Source of the DNA: Acidobacteriota bacterium
GTDB taxonomy: Bacteria; Acidobacteriota; Blastocatellia; Pyrinomonadales; Pyrinomonadaceae
Assembly (NCBI GenBank): GCA_020199775.1
Contig: JAIVJZ010000041.1
Span: 62,001 to 126,000 of the forward strand
DNA: 64,000 nucleotides
Direction of reading: 5' to 3'
Made by a program: the position numbers and the translations under genes. Numbering within the stretch: position 1 is the stretch's first letter; each line of letters starts with the position of its first letter. The notes under the pieces are model-generated. The model did not search any database, was not told where the DNA came from, and worked only from the letters and a program-made list of their open reading frames with translations. This document shows, piece by piece, positions 51,413-58,892 of the stretch.

Positions 51413-51740
51413 GCCGGGGTGGCGGAATGGCAGACGCGACGGACTTATTTATTTGAGCACGTCGGTTGGGAAACCCCGACGTGAATGGAGTCAAAGTCGG
51501 CGAACCCTTCACAGCAATCAAATGCTGCTGGCAACGCCGAGCTAAGGCTGATTCTCTGGTTTTACGAATCAGCAAAGTGTAGAGACGAGACGGCTCCCTC
51601 CTAAACATCTCAGTCGGGTGCATGGAGAAGGCATCGTCCAGACCACAAACCGTCATTCTCGGCGGGCGGCGAAAGCCGTGGTGGTAAGAAAATCCGTTGG
51701 CCGTAAGGCCGTGAGGGTTCGAGTCCCTCCCTCGGCACCA
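51413..51740 (+). tRNA. tRNA-Leu(UAA), interrupted by a group I intron
   Basis: Exon 1 is 51413-51446 and exon 2 is 51689-51740 (CCA encoded), 86 nt when joined. The acceptor stem GCCGGGG pairs with CCTCGGC (one G-U), the D-stem is GCG/CGC, and the anticodon stem ACGGA pairs with TCCGT. The loop CT-TAA-AA gives anticodon UAA. The long variable arm GGCC-GTAA-GGCC and T-stem GAGGG/CCCTC with loop TTCGAGT complete a type II tRNA. Automatic tRNA finders can miss it because of the insertion. Its last base directly abuts the stop codon of the convergent peptidase remnant. Confidence 0.93.
51447..51688 (+). ncRNA. Group I intron in the anticodon loop of tRNA-Leu(UAA)
   Basis: 242 nt, inserted between U34 and A35. 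P1 forms between exon CTT and intron GAG with the expected U-G at the splice site; the intron ends in G before AAAATCCGT. P2 is CACGTCG/CGACGTG. Core elements are recognisable: P-like GTCGGCGAACCC, Q-like GGCAACGCCGAGCTAAGG, R-like GTGTAGAGACGAGACGGC and S-like CATCGTCC. P5 is CAGCA/TGCTG, P6 GCTGATTC/GAATCAGC, P9 CGGC-GAAA-GCCG. It has no internal ORF. Layout matches the cyanobacterial/plastid tRNA-Leu intron. Confidence 0.88.
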
Positions 51741-52313
51741 CTAATCCTGTTGCTTCCCTTCCAACCTGATCCGGCGGTTACTCTCCGCGAGGAAATTTTC
51801 ACTGAAGGCCAGTTCGCCGTCGCGGACGAGGCGACGCCCGCCCGCGATCACGTCCTTGATCTCAAGCGTGTCTTTGCGGAGCACGAGCAGGTCTGCGTCG
51901 CGGCCGACTTCGAGGCGGCCTTTGTGATCGAGCCGGAGGACGGCGGCCGTGTTCGCGGTGACGTGTGAGAGCGTCTGCGCGAGCGGGAAGCCGTGTTCGA
52001 GGACGCAACTGCGAATTTGCGCGAAGAGAGTTTGCGGGCTGTTGATGGAGGCGTCGGACGAGACGGTGAGACGCGCGGGGTCGCCGCCGTGGTCGAGATA
52101 GAAGCGCAGCCACTCCGGCAAGTCTTGCGCCACCGTGTCGAGGTCAACGTAGGAGCCGCGCGCGACGAGTTCGACGGCTTCGCGCATCAACTGCTCGCTA
52201 CGCTCGACGTGCGCCGGGTAGATGAGCGACGGCGCGATCTCGTAGTCGTCGAGCAACTCGCGCAGGAAGACACGTTCGCCCGCCCCGGCACTTGCTCCAA
52301 ACTCAGGCCGTGT
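51741..52313 (-). pseudogene. iadA: Isoaspartyl dipeptidase remnant (C-terminal half)
   Basis: The frame from about GAGERVFLRELLDDYEIAPS to the stop encodes the C-terminal half of a beta-aspartyl dipeptidase of the cyanophycin-degradation type: YPAHVERSEQLMREAVELVARGSYVDLDTV, LTVSSDASINSPQTLFAQ, VTANTAAVLRLDHKGRLEVGRDADLLVLRKDTLE. The N-terminal half with the HxH metal site is missing; upstream the frame meets a stop and cyanophycin-synthetase sequence. The family normally has about 390 residues and about 180 remain, so it should be inactive. Confidence 0.8.
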
Positions 52314-52591
52314 TTACGGGCACGCCGCTTCCGAGAGTTCGAGCGCGACGTGTTCGATGATGTGGCCGAAGTACGTGCCCGTCTCCAACCGCTCGACGAA
52401 GCCGCCCGCGTAGCCTTTGCTGCATTGGTGCTCTTTGAGCCGGGCAGGCGCGCGACGAGACGCTCGTTGAAGCCCGCCACGTCGCGGCTTTCCGTGTCGG
52501 TCGTTTCCTCCAGATAGAGTTTCATCAACAGCACAGGCTTGTGGTTGTAGATGTTCGGCCCGGACAGCGTCCTGATTTTGTCAATCCTCAT
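52314..52591 (-). pseudogene. cphA: Cyanophycin synthetase remnant (N-terminus only, frameshifted)
   Basis: ATG 52591 begins MRIDKIRTLSGPNIYNHKPV, then VAGFNERLVARLPG, the standard CphA N-terminus. Near 52437-52445 one base is missing; shifting frame restores LKEHQCSKGYAGGFVERLETGTYFGHIIEHVALELSEAA, then TAA at 52314. The ATP-grasp and Mur-ligase domains (about 800 residues) are absent. After frame correction the reading frame continues in phase, across the stop, into the dipeptidase remnant, so one deletion may have joined the two genes. Confidence 0.85.
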
Positions 52592-52623
52592 GCTCGTTAC
52601 CCCTCGTCTCACACGGTCGTTGG

Positions 52624-53058
52624 TTAATCACCGTTCGCGGCGGCGTAATAACTTTTCCTCGAACTCTTCTTCGCGTTCTTCTTCTTTGAACTCCCGTGGC
52701 CGTTCTTCTTTGCGCCGTCGTTCGCGGCCGCGGGAGTTTTCGGTTTCGCCACGCGCCTGACGCGCGTCGTCTCGTTCTCCGCCCTCGTGTGACTTTCGAT
52801 GATCGGCTGCCGCTCGCTCAAGGAGAAGCGATGACCGGCGGGCAGGACGTGGAGTTTGAGGTTGTAGAGCGCAAGCCCCTCGTCCTTTTTAAGATCGGGG
52901 ACGTACGTGTAAGTCAGCCCGCCCGCGTCGATCACGACGAGACGCGCCTTGTTGCCGCCCGCGAAGCGCACGAATTCCGCGAGAATCGTGCAGTCGCCCT
53001 CTTTATCCTCGCCGCCGCCAATGACGAGCAGCAGCCCCTTCGGATGTGCCAATTTCAT
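52624..53058 (-). pseudogene. cphB: Cyanophycinase remnant with internal deletion
   Basis: 144 residues. Residues 1-43 match the cyanophycinase start (GLLLVIGGGEDKEGDCTILAEFVRFAGGNKARLVVI). They are joined directly to its C-terminal end (DAGGLTYTYVPD ... LKLHVLPAGHRFSLSERQPI). The central 150-170 residues with the catalytic Ser are gone. A Lys/Ala/Asn-rich tail of 50 residues follows. The frame is intact but the product cannot be a working serine peptidase. Start ATG 53058 lies 36 nt downstream of a terminator-like hairpin. Confidence 0.78.
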
Positions 53059-53458
53059 CGAACACTTCGCTCGCCGAGTCGTTTCCAGAGGGTCAAAAAG
53101 AAGGGTGTGTCCCGCTCAAGGCGGAACATCACCCTTTCAACCCACCCCTTGCTCGTTCCGCAGTCGCACCGAACGCCGAAGGCTCGATGCGCCGCTCGTT
53201 CTCAACCGGCGTGAGTCACACCGGCAGAGAAGGTATCCCCGTCGAATAATTCAAACACGCCGACTTGTCGCCCGCGCATGAAGTTAAAGACAAGCTCGCC
53301 GCCACCCGGACAGAAGGGAGACCTTTCCGTCAGGAAACATTCATACAGATTATTCAACAGGGAACGCGGCGGATTATAAGTAGGCGGGGGGCGCGGGTCT
53401 GTACGATGGCGAACAGATTTTCATGTCCCACACGCTACATTTGTTTGGCGACTTTATC
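53059..53458. other. Intergenic region (400 bp) upstream of the cyanophycinase remnant
   Basis: Contains a terminator or attenuator at 53094-53136 and a G+C-rich leader with several small dyads. No coding sequence could be supported. Confidence 0.55.
53094..53136 (-). terminator. Terminator/attenuator hairpin in front of the cyanophycinase remnant
   Basis: Minus-strand stem AAGGGTGATGTTCCG pairs with CGGGACACACCCTT (one bulge), loop about 5 nt, followed by CTTTTTG. It lies between 36 and 78 nt upstream of the ATG, and 320 nt after the previous gene. Confidence 0.7.
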
Positions 53459-54388
53459 TCAGGCTTTTTCCGGCGGCCACACGTCAACCGCGAGGGCTTC
53501 CGCGTAGTGGACGAGCGGCTTGCCCTTCAGTTTGGGCAGGTAGTCGGACTCGGCGATGTCCGAAGCGTGCGAGAGAAGCGCGGCCTGTCTGAGCGGCCAC
53601 GGCCGGTGATGGATGCGCGCGCGGTAGATGCTCTCGCCCGAGGCGGAGTAGAGGCAGTAACGCTCGGTGAGGAAATATTCCAAAGTGCCCGGCTCGGCTT
53701 CGGGCAGTTCTTTGCCGATCTCCCACGTCGCGTCGAAGGCGGCGGGGCGTTCGGCGTCGGTGCGCCGCAGGTGATAGTGAATGGTGTCGCCCTCCTGCCG
53801 GAGATCGATGTCGGAGTTGAAGTAGGGCAGGAAGTAGAAGGTGCGCGCGCCGAAGACGGTCATTGAACTGTTGGTGTTGAGCGAGAAGAACCAGACGCCG
53901 GGCACGCCGCGGTAGAGCACGTAGGTGCGCACGTTCAACTCGTGGAAGTCGCTGAGGTAGGGAACGGGCGGCGTGAAACTGAGCCGCACGTTCCACAACG
54001 TAAACGGCGTGATGCCGACCCACGCCTCGCCGTCGAAGGTGTCAATCGTGAGTTGCGGCGGCACGAGCGAGCGCAGGCGTTCGACCGGGATCGGCCAGTG
54101 CATGAAGAGCAACTTGCCCCAGTGGTGCTCCATCAACGGCAACTCCGCCGGACGCTGCCGGATCGTCTCGCGGTCAATGCCGTCGTCAATCACTTTCTTG
54201 CGACCTACGGCGCGCGTCGTGCCCGAAGTTTTACTGAGCGTGTTTTTGCTGCTCGCGCTTTTGCCGGCCGCGCTTTTGCGACTCGCGCCCGCCTTGCTGC
54301 TCGCGCGTTTTTTACTGCCCTTCTTCTTCGCGCCGGACGTCGCTTTGCCGTCGCCGTCCGTTTCCTCTGTGTCTGTGCTTTTAGTCAT
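53459..54388 (-). CDS. DUF2071 (YqjF-like) protein with basic low-complexity N-terminus
   Basis: 309 residues. From about residue 75: RQRPAELPLMEHHWGKLLFMHWPIP, LTIDTFDGEAWVGITPFTL, FHELNVRTYVLYRGVPGVWFFSLNTNS, YHLRRTDAERPAAF and LTERYCLYSASGESIYRARIHHRPW, the DUF2071 plan. The family is uncharacterised and distantly related to acetoacetate decarboxylase. The first 70 residues are Lys/Ser/Ala-rich (KKGSKKRASSKAGASRKSA), resembling a nucleic-acid-binding or disordered tail. Confidence 0.86.
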   Translation of the reverse strand: MTKSTDTEETDGDGKATSGAKKKGSKKRASSKAGASRKSAAGKSASSKNTLSKTSGTTRAVGRKKVIDDGIDRETIRQRPAELPLMEHHWGKLLFMHWPIPVERLRSLVPPQLTIDTFDGEAWVGITPFTLWNVRLSFTPPVPYLSDFHELNVRTYVLYRGVPGVWFFSLNTNSSMTVFGARTFYFLPYFNSDIDLRQEGDTIHYHLRRTDAERPAAFDATWEIGKELPEAEPGTLEYFLTERYCLYSASGESIYRARIHHRPWPLRQAALLSHASDIAESDYLPKLKGKPLVHYAEALAVDVWPPEKA

Positions 54389-54481
54389 CGCCTCCCCCGC
54401 CGCCCGACCGCTGCCGACCGATTCTTATTACGTTAATTCTCCCATCTTAATTGAATCCAAAACGAACCTCCACATATTTCC

Positions 54482-54510
54482 TTGACCTGCGGGCGCGGCT
54501 TGGGTAGGAT
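54482..54510 (+). promoter_or_regulatory. Candidate sigma-70 promoter of the DUF11 protein gene
   Basis: TTGACC, 17-nt spacer, TAGGAT; leader about 85 nt, then TAGGAGAA just before ATG 54602. Confidence 0.5.
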
Positions 54511-54601
54511 TCCACGCCTTTGTTAGTGTCCTCGCTGTTCACCGTCTCTGGCCGAAGGCGGGTTTCCCCTGTCCTTCCTCAACAATAGTAGGAGAATTTC
54601 C

Positions 54602-55474
54602 ATGCGCCGCATCTCTGCATTTCCACTATTACGAACTTCAGCCGCCTTGTTCGTTCTATCCTTCATCACTATCGCCGCGGCCGTTTCCGCCTCCACCGCC
54701 CCGGCTTTCGAATCAGGGGGGAGCGAGTTCGTCACGACTTACGCCGACGACTGCGTTACCCCGAAGACCATCTTCGACCCCGGCGAAGTGGTCTGCGTTC
54801 AGGCGGGCAACTTCCCTGTCGCAACCGATTGGGGCCACAGCTATCGCCGCTTCTCTTGGGTCGCGCCCGACCGTCAGGTCATAGAGCAGACCAACGTCAA
54901 GGCCGACCCGCAATATGATCGTTTCGCCATCCCCGGCAGCGGGAGCCCCGGGACGTGGTACGTGACGACCCTCGATGTCGATTCCTCTCGCTTCGCCAAC
55001 GCGAAGTTTGTCGTGCGTAGCCCGTTCAGCCGGACGACGAACCTCACGATCTTAAAGGACGGCCCGGCGACAATTTTCGCCGGTCAGACCGTGGAGTACG
55101 CAGTGACGGTGTCTAACCCGGGGCCGGACACGGCCGAAGGGATCGAGTTTACTACCGAAGTGCCGTCCAACATGACCTTCGTCGCCCTCAAGCAGGCGGA
55201 CGGGCCGTTCTTCGAATGCAAGACGCCTCTGCGCGGCGAGACCGGCAGAATCTATTGCAGCACGAAGGGCATGGGGCTGGACGACTCGGCCAGATTCTAC
55301 GCCTACTACGCCGTGAACCCCGACGTGAGAGAAGGGACGATCTGTAGCGCATCGACGCACGTCACGAGCTACACGGAAGAGTTGAATAAAGAGGACAACT
55401 TTACGGTAACTGAGTCAGAGGTGGTTCTCGAAAAACCGCCGGAGGGAGGCGAGCCGCCGCCCGACAACGACTAG
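54602..55474 (+). CDS. Secreted protein with DUF11-type beta-sandwich domain
   Basis: 290 residues. Signal peptide (LFVLSFITIAAAVSASTAPA). An N-terminal domain of unknown type (TYADDCVTPKTIFDPGEVVCVQAGNF) is followed by a DUF11 domain at about 155-265: LTILKDGPATIFAGQTVEYAVTVSNPGPDTAEGIEF and VPSNMTFV. The tail is Pro/Glu-rich. Cell-surface or secreted; function unknown. A strong terminator follows 25 nt after the stop. Confidence 0.83.
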   Translation: MRRISAFPLLRTSAALFVLSFITIAAAVSASTAPAFESGGSEFVTTYADDCVTPKTIFDPGEVVCVQAGNFPVATDWGHSYRRFSWVAPDRQVIEQTNVKADPQYDRFAIPGSGSPGTWYVTTLDVDSSRFANAKFVVRSPFSRTTNLTILKDGPATIFAGQTVEYAVTVSNPGPDTAEGIEFTTEVPSNMTFVALKQADGPFFECKTPLRGETGRIYCSTKGMGLDDSARFYAYYAVNPDVREGTICSASTHVTSYTEELNKEDNFTVTESEVVLEKPPEGGEPPPDND

Positions 55475-55499
55475 AGAGTCTAATAGGAAGAATCGACGA

Positions 55500-55541
55500 G
55501 CGGAGCGGCGGGAGACACAAGTCCCCGCCGCTCCGCTTTTT
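55500..55541 (+). terminator. Rho-independent terminator
   Basis: Stem CGGAGCGGCGGG / CCCGCCGCTCCG (55501-55512 / 55524-55535), loop 11 nt, then CTTTTTC. Confidence 0.88.
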
Positions 55542-55599
55542 CAGTGTCACTCTTAAGCTCGGCCGCTGCGCTCGTCAGGTCGGCTCTCAAGTTCGGCCG

Positions 55600-57171
55600 C
55601 TACCGGCTTTTGAGTTCCCGCAACGCGCCCGCCAAAGTTTGACCGCCGCCGAGCACCGGCGCGAACAGTTCTCCCTTTTGCCCCAGACGCCTCAGGATGT
55701 TCTTGATGGTGAAATCCTGCGGGCGAATCTTTTTGCGCCTCACCTCGTCCCAGGTGAGCGGCGCGGAGACGGGCGCACCCGGTCGCGGCCGCACCGAGTA
55801 GGGCGCGACGACTGATTTGCCGCGCGCGTTCTGCATGTGATCTATGTAGATGCGTGCGCTTTTGCGTTTCTTCAGAGAGCGTTCGACGGTTGCGACCTCC
55901 GGGTTGTCGCCGACGATGCGCCCGGCCACGAGTTCGGCGAAGCGCGCCGCCTCCGCGTACCCGTGCCCGGCGTCGATGGGCACGTAGACGTGCAGCCCGC
56001 GCGAGCCTGAAGTCTTCGCGTACGACTCAAGCCCCACGCCTTTCAGAATCTCCCGCGCGCTCAAAGCCACGTCGCAGACGATGTTGAAGTCCACATTTTC
56101 GGGATCGAGATCGAAGACCACCCAGTCCGGGCTGTCGAGATGTTCCACACGCGAATGCCACGGGTGACGCTCTATCGCGCCGAGGTTCGCCATGTAGACG
56201 AGCGTCGCCCGGTCGCCGCCGACGATGTAATCGACCTCGCGCCCCTCTTCGACATCAATCGCGGCGGTCTGGACGAACTCCGGCGCTTCGTTCACGTCGT
56301 GCTGGTGAAAGGATTTGCCGCCGATGCCCGTCGGGTAACGCTTCATGATCAACGGCCGACCCCGCAGGTAGGGCGAAAGATGCGGCGCGATCTCGTAGTA
56401 GTACCTGACAAGGTCGCCCTTCGTGTAACCTTCGTCAGGCCAGTAAAGTTTGTCGAGGTTCGTGAGCGCGACGACCGCGCCGTCGATCTCGGCGTTGACG
56501 TTGCCGCTCAGTTTCCCGCGCGCGAAAACTTTTTTCGCCGGGAGCGTCTCGACGTTTTCCGGCGGCGCGACGCGTCTCACGGCCTTGTGTTCGGCGGCCG
56601 CGGCGGCGCGCTTCTGTTTCTTCCCGCCCTGTTCCCGCAGCCACTCCGCGCCCCGCTCGTCTTCCGGCCGGCGCAGTTGCAGTTCCCAACCCGGCGCGGC
56701 GAATTCGTCCCGGCTCTTGATGAGCAGCCATTGTCCTTTCCAATGCCCCATCCGAACGAGGCTGAATTCGCCGCGCAGCTTTTCGCCCTGCAAGCGAAAC
56801 TTCAAACGCCCCGCCTCGAACTGTTCGAGCGCGCTTCTTTCGCCGACGACTTCGTAAGCGCCCCCGTCCCATTTCATGTGTTCGCCCGCGCCGTAGTTGC
56901 CTTCGGGGATGTGTCCTTCAAACTTCAAATACTCGACGGGGTGATCTTCCGTCGGCACGGCCAGACGCTTCTCCGCCGGGTCGAGCGACGGGCCGCGCGG
57001 GATCGACCAGGACTTGAGCACGCCGCCCATCTCAAGGCGAAAGTCGAAATGCAACTTCTCCGCGTGATGCTCCTGCACGACGAATCGACGCAAATTTCGC
57101 TTCAACACCTTTCCCTTCGGCTCGGGCGTCCGCCGGAAGTCACGCTTCCGTTGATAAACTTCCAGCCCCAT
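55600..57171 (-). CDS. ligD: LigD-like protein: 3'-phosphoesterase plus polymerase/primase, no ligase domain
   Basis: 523 residues. Phosphoesterase domain (about 1-170): VVQEHHAEKLHFDFRLEMGGVLKSWSIPRGPS and EDHPVEYLKFEGHIPEGNYG. A basic linker (KKQKRAAAAAEHKAVRR) leads to the archaeo-eukaryotic primase-type polymerase domain: YYYEIAPHLSPYLRGRPLIMKRYP, DSPDWVVFDLDPENVDF with the metal Asp pair, and KTSGSRGLHVYVPI. The central ATP-dependent ligase domain of LigD is absent. It would process ends in Ku-dependent repair with a separate ligase. ATG 57171 has AGGTG upstream. No ku gene is in the window. Confidence 0.92.
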   Translation of the reverse strand: MGLEVYQRKRDFRRTPEPKGKVLKRNLRRFVVQEHHAEKLHFDFRLEMGGVLKSWSIPRGPSLDPAEKRLAVPTEDHPVEYLKFEGHIPEGNYGAGEHMKWDGGAYEVVGERSALEQFEAGRLKFRLQGEKLRGEFSLVRMGHWKGQWLLIKSRDEFAAPGWELQLRRPEDERGAEWLREQGGKKQKRAAAAAEHKAVRRVAPPENVETLPAKKVFARGKLSGNVNAEIDGAVVALTNLDKLYWPDEGYTKGDLVRYYYEIAPHLSPYLRGRPLIMKRYPTGIGGKSFHQHDVNEAPEFVQTAAIDVEEGREVDYIVGGDRATLVYMANLGAIERHPWHSRVEHLDSPDWVVFDLDPENVDFNIVCDVALSAREILKGVGLESYAKTSGSRGLHVYVPIDAGHGYAEAARFAELVAGRIVGDNPEVATVERSLKKRKSARIYIDHMQNARGKSVVAPYSVRPRPGAPVSAPLTWDEVRRKKIRPQDFTIKNILRRLGQKGELFAPVLGGGQTLAGALRELKSR

Positions 57172-57370
57172 TTTTTTCACCTGCTCAAGTTTCCGACACC
57201 GCGCCCATGTTTCCGAACTCACGGCCATGCGCGCAATTTCGACTCGACTCTGCTAAATTCTCATGACGGCAAAACGTTTCCGAATGCACCGTATTCTACA
57301 CGACGCTCTCCGTGATTGATTGGAGAGTTTGTATTTTTCGGCCTCATTTTTCCGGTGGGGGTGCGCGCAG

Positions 57371-58006
57371 GTGGGACACGCGATACTTCTCGGCGATTCG
57401 ATCTTCGACAACGCGGCTTACGTCGGCGCGGGCGACCCCGATGTGGTGCGGCAACTTCAGGAACAACTGCCGCGCGGCTGGCAGGCCACTTTGCTCGCGG
57501 TTGACGGCAGCGTGATCGGCAACGTCTCCACGCAGGCCGGGCGACTTCCGGCCGACTCAAGCCATCTCGTCCTGAGCGTCGGCGGAAACGATACGCTCGG
57601 CCACGCGCGCCTGCTGGAAGACCCCGCGCGCTCGGTGGCCGAAGCCCTCTCCATGCTCGCACGCGCCGGAGACGACTTCGAGCGGGAGTATCGACTCATG
57701 CTCGACGACCTTCTCGGCCGTCGCCTGCCCACCGCCGTCTGCGCCATCTACAACCCGCGCTTCACCGAGGCACGGATGCAAATGTTAGCCGTCACCGCCC
57801 TCTGCGTCTTCAACGATGCGATTATCCGCGCCGCGTCCGCGCGCGGCCTCCCGCTCATAGACCTTCGCCTGATCTGCACGGACGACCGCGACTACGCCAA
57901 TCCGATTGAGCCGTCGGCGCGCGGCGGCGCGAAGATCGCCGCCGCCATCAAACGCGTCGTCACCGAACACGATTTCTCACGCGGGCGCACGGAAGTGTTC
58001 TTCTGA
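57371..58006 (+). CDS. SGNH/GDSL-type hydrolase
   Basis: 211 residues. Block I LLGDSIFDNAAYV with nucleophile Ser, block III LSVGGNDTLG with Asn. The C-terminal block is YANPIEPSARGGAKIA, where the usual Asp-x-x-His is read as Pro-Ile-Glu-Pro-Ser, so the catalytic His is not evident. It has no signal peptide. The start is GTG 57371 with GGTGGGGG upstream. Substrate unknown. Confidence 0.82.
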   Translation: MGHAILLGDSIFDNAAYVGAGDPDVVRQLQEQLPRGWQATLLAVDGSVIGNVSTQAGRLPADSSHLVLSVGGNDTLGHARLLEDPARSVAEALSMLARAGDDFEREYRLMLDDLLGRRLPTAVCAIYNPRFTEARMQMLAVTALCVFNDAIIRAASARGLPLIDLRLICTDDRDYANPIEPSARGGAKIAAAIKRVVTEHDFSRGRTEVFF

Positions 58007-58133
58007 GCGCGATTCGTTTTGCGTCCGGCTGCACGCGCTTGACCTTTGGCGCGCGGCGTCCCTACAATCCACGCGTTCCCGAACGCCCCCAAACATTAAC
58101 CCGGCTCTAGACTATTACAAGCAGGAGATCATC

Positions 58134-58379
58134 ATGACAACCAAAGCCAACACGGGCACGCAAGACACGCTCTACAACTTGTTCAGTATCATTTATCACG
58201 CCCTGCAAGGCGCGGAGACCTACGAGAAATACATCACCGACGCCGAACAGAGCGGTGACACGGAACTCGCGCAGTTCTTCCGCGACGTGCGCGACCAGAA
58301 CACGAAGCGCGCCGAACGCGGCAAGCAACTGCTCGCGACGCGACTCAGAGAAGATCAGGCGCAAGGCCAATCCGCCTGA
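58134..58379 (+). CDS. Small ferritin-like helical protein
   Basis: 81 residues. Sequence TLYNLFSIIYHALQGAETYEKYITDAEQSG followed by ELAQFFRDVRDQNTKRAERGKQLLATRL forms two helices, with Glu and Asp spaced as in half of a ferritin-like bundle. No complete metal site is seen. CAGGAG lies 6 nt before ATG 58134. Homologous short proteins are often linked to stress; function not known. Confidence 0.72.
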   Translation: MTTKANTGTQDTLYNLFSIIYHALQGAETYEKYITDAEQSGDTELAQFFRDVRDQNTKRAERGKQLLATRLREDQAQGQSA

Positions 58380-58412
58380 ACGCCCCGCGCTCGCCCGCGC
58401 TCCCGCACACGC

Positions 58413-58484
58413 GAAGGGTAGCGGAGTTGCGGCGCGAGACCCGGAAACGTTTCCGAATCTCGCGCCGCAACTCCGCTACCCTTC
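58413..58484. repeat. 72-nt cruciform element, 27-bp perfect arms with nested palindrome
   Basis: Arms 58413-58439 and 58458-58484 are perfect complements (GAAGGGTAGCGGAGTTGCGG...). The 18-nt loop itself contains the perfect 14-nt palindrome CGGAAACGTTTCCG (58442-58455). It lies between convergent genes and followed by ATCTTTTC on the plus strand, so probably a two-way terminator. Confidence 0.88.
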
Positions 58485-58523
58485 ATCTTTTCAACCCGCG
58501 CGCCGCTCTCGCGCGGCGACCGC

Positions 58524-58844
58524 TCAATACTTCGGCACGGACGGGTCAACGTCGTTCGACCACGCCGTGATGCCGCCCTTGAGATTCACCAGTCGCCCCT
58601 TGAATCCGGCGTTAGTCAAAGCCTCGATGGCTTTCGCGCTGCGCCCGCCGAGTTTGCAATGCACGACCGTCTCGCGCGTCGCGTCTATCTCGCCCATGCG
58701 GTTCACGACTTGTCCGAGCGGGATCAATTTCGCTCCTTCGAGTCGCGCCGTCTCGTACTCGTTCGGTTCGCGCACGTCTATGATCTGTAAGTCGTCGCCC
58801 CTGTCCAGACGCTCCTTGAGTTCCTTCGCAGTGATCTCTTCCAT
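58524..58844 (-). CDS. Single-domain rhodanese (sulfurtransferase)
   Basis: 106 residues. Catalytic Cys in VVHCKLGGRSAKA; substrate-loop and CDC25-like motifs IIDVREPNEYETARLEGAKLIPLG and GGITAWSNDVDPSVPKY. Transfers sulfane sulfur to cyanide or another thiol acceptor in the cytoplasm. It lies 48 bp downstream of the peroxiredoxin gene on the same strand. Confidence 0.92.
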   Translation of the reverse strand: MEEITAKELKERLDRGDDLQIIDVREPNEYETARLEGAKLIPLGQVVNRMGEIDATRETVVHCKLGGRSAKAIEALTNAGFKGRLVNLKGGITAWSNDVDPSVPKY

Positions 58845-58892
58845 ACGCCCTACGCCCTCCTCACAAATTGCGTCAATCGAATTTCGTTCACA

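Noticed and set aside
51321..51968. Short open frames across the tRNA-Leu region on both strands
   Set aside because: They cross tRNA exons and intron core helices; no family resemblance.
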